DNA from: Hermodice carunculata
Taxonomy: Eukaryota > Annelida > Polychaeta > Eunicida > Amphinomidae
DNA: 64,000 nt
Direction: 5' to 3'
NCBI GenBank assembly: GCA_964020975.1
Contig: OZ026615.1
Coordinates: 78,929,403-78,993,402, forward strand
A program made the position numbers and the translations under genes. The notes under the pieces were generated by a model. The model had not been told where the DNA came from and did not search any database. It worked only from the letters and a program-made list of their open reading frames with translations. Below, piece after piece: positions 63,111-64,000 of the stretch (the first letter of the stretch is position 1; the number at the start of each line of letters is the position of its first letter).

Positions 63111-63639
63111 TTATATTACGAAGTAAAAAATACTACATCAACACCAGATTCCCATGCTTTGTAAATCTGGGGCATAAAATGACTGCAACAAGTGAAACGT
63201 GTATACATTGATATACAAGTATTTCTAAGTACATGTGTTTGAGTTTTACTATTTACAGGAACATAAAAACATATACATGACAATCTCTCTTAATATCAAC
63301 TATTAAACTCACCTAATCCACTGTCATACACAACATTCAAGTTCAATCTGTGTATTTAACTATTGAGTGTCACCAGCCCGAATGTGTCAGCAAACTTAAG
63401 TTGTAAGTTTGCACAGGCAACATTCAACTTCACATAGCTCCTAACAAAAATCTATACCATGGTACATGAACATGTTTTACTATCTACTTTATTGTGATGG
63501 AGAGTCAAGGAGGCTCAAGGAAGCACTTACCAGGTTGTGTGTGTGGGGGGGGGGGGCAAAAATATGTGTGACGCACGTGATTTTGGAGGAAATTCGCTGA
63601 ATGTAATTGAATGTATTAAACTTCTCAACTTTGTTTGCA

Positions 63640-64000
63640 AGCTATAGCATTTTTGCTTTAGCAATAGACCCACACATTAAGCTTTGAATGGCAACTATAT
63701 CTAGAAAACTTTTGAAGATATCTAAGATTTAAAATATCCTCAAATATGCCTCTAATTTGTATAATTTTTAACATTATGACTGTTCCAAACAATATGCACA
63801 ATTTCACTATGAGGTCTTTTATCATGCCCCCACTTCTGTTATCTCATCTAATAGCACCTTGACCTTTCACCTTTAGAGGTCACATGTAAATTACAAAATT
63901 GTTGGGTGTCAGAATAGCTACAATTAAAGCCCAACATGGTCCAAATCGCCTGAACGTTTACTATGTTATGGCTAAATGAAAATTTTGAATGACCAAATGA
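63640..64000 (-). mobile_element. Helentron-like fragments reaching the window end
   Basis: 63640-63830 is one monomer plus the conserved box (minus orientation). From about 63830 to the end the sequence switches to the AGGTCA-type core, also in reverse (ttgacctttcacctttagag; gcccaacatggtcc). The switch point lacks terminal hairpins, so this is a rearranged junction. The element continues beyond the window. Confidence 0.55.

Overview
This is AT-rich animal genomic DNA, very dense in microsatellites and transposon fossils. Genes are split by introns with ordinary GT...AG splice sites. The repeats (hairpin-ended tandem-repeat elements, CR1/L2-like LINEs, mariner, a tRNA-like SINE) and the gene structure suggest a marine invertebrate with a genome of roughly 1 Gb. 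I cannot name the phylum from the sequence alone. No bacterial, viral or organellar gene cluster is present.

Host genes. Two bZIP transcription factor genes of the ATF3/JDP2 type lie on the minus strand about 19 kb apart. The upstream one (exons at 37738-37448, 35578-35471 and 34629-34486) encodes 180 residues and resembles ATF3 along its whole length. The downstream one (15685-15173, 10660-10553, 9986-9843) encodes 254 residues with a divergent N-terminus. In both genes the basic region sits in a 108-nt exon and the zipper in a 144-nt final exon, and all junctions are phase 0. This points to an old tandem duplication. Two further exon-like segments (53773-53554 minus; about 47447-47620 plus) are possible pieces of other genes, unidentified.

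Mobile DNA. About a fifth of the window belongs to one superfamily of non-autonomous elements. Each has a 5' hairpin, a (TTTC)n array, a conserved subterminal block, a core of ~140-155 bp tandem monomers, and a 3' hairpin just inside the end. A ~12-nt motif is repeated inverted at both ends but offset at the 3' end. This matches Helentron-associated elements (HINE/DINE/pearl-like). About fifteen copies or fragments in both orientations carry several unrelated cores, and some are stacked on one another. Other elements are an old mariner interrupted by a young direct-repeat-flanked insertion, three or four CR1/L2-like LINE remnants plus solo LINE 3' tails, a tRNA-derived SINE with an (AT)n tail, and a small hAT-like MITE nested in a Helentron-like copy.

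Layout. 0-9 kb: Helentron-like copy, mariner, SINEs. 9.8-15.7 kb: bZIP gene A, with a LINE and two Helentron-like copies in its large intron. 16-31 kb: microsatellites, LINE remnants, two Helentron-like copies and a second dispersed repeat. 31-38 kb: local duplications and bZIP gene B. 38-48 kb: mostly microsatellites with two strong foldbacks. 48-64 kb: an almost continuous mosaic of Helentron-like copies and related tandem repeats.
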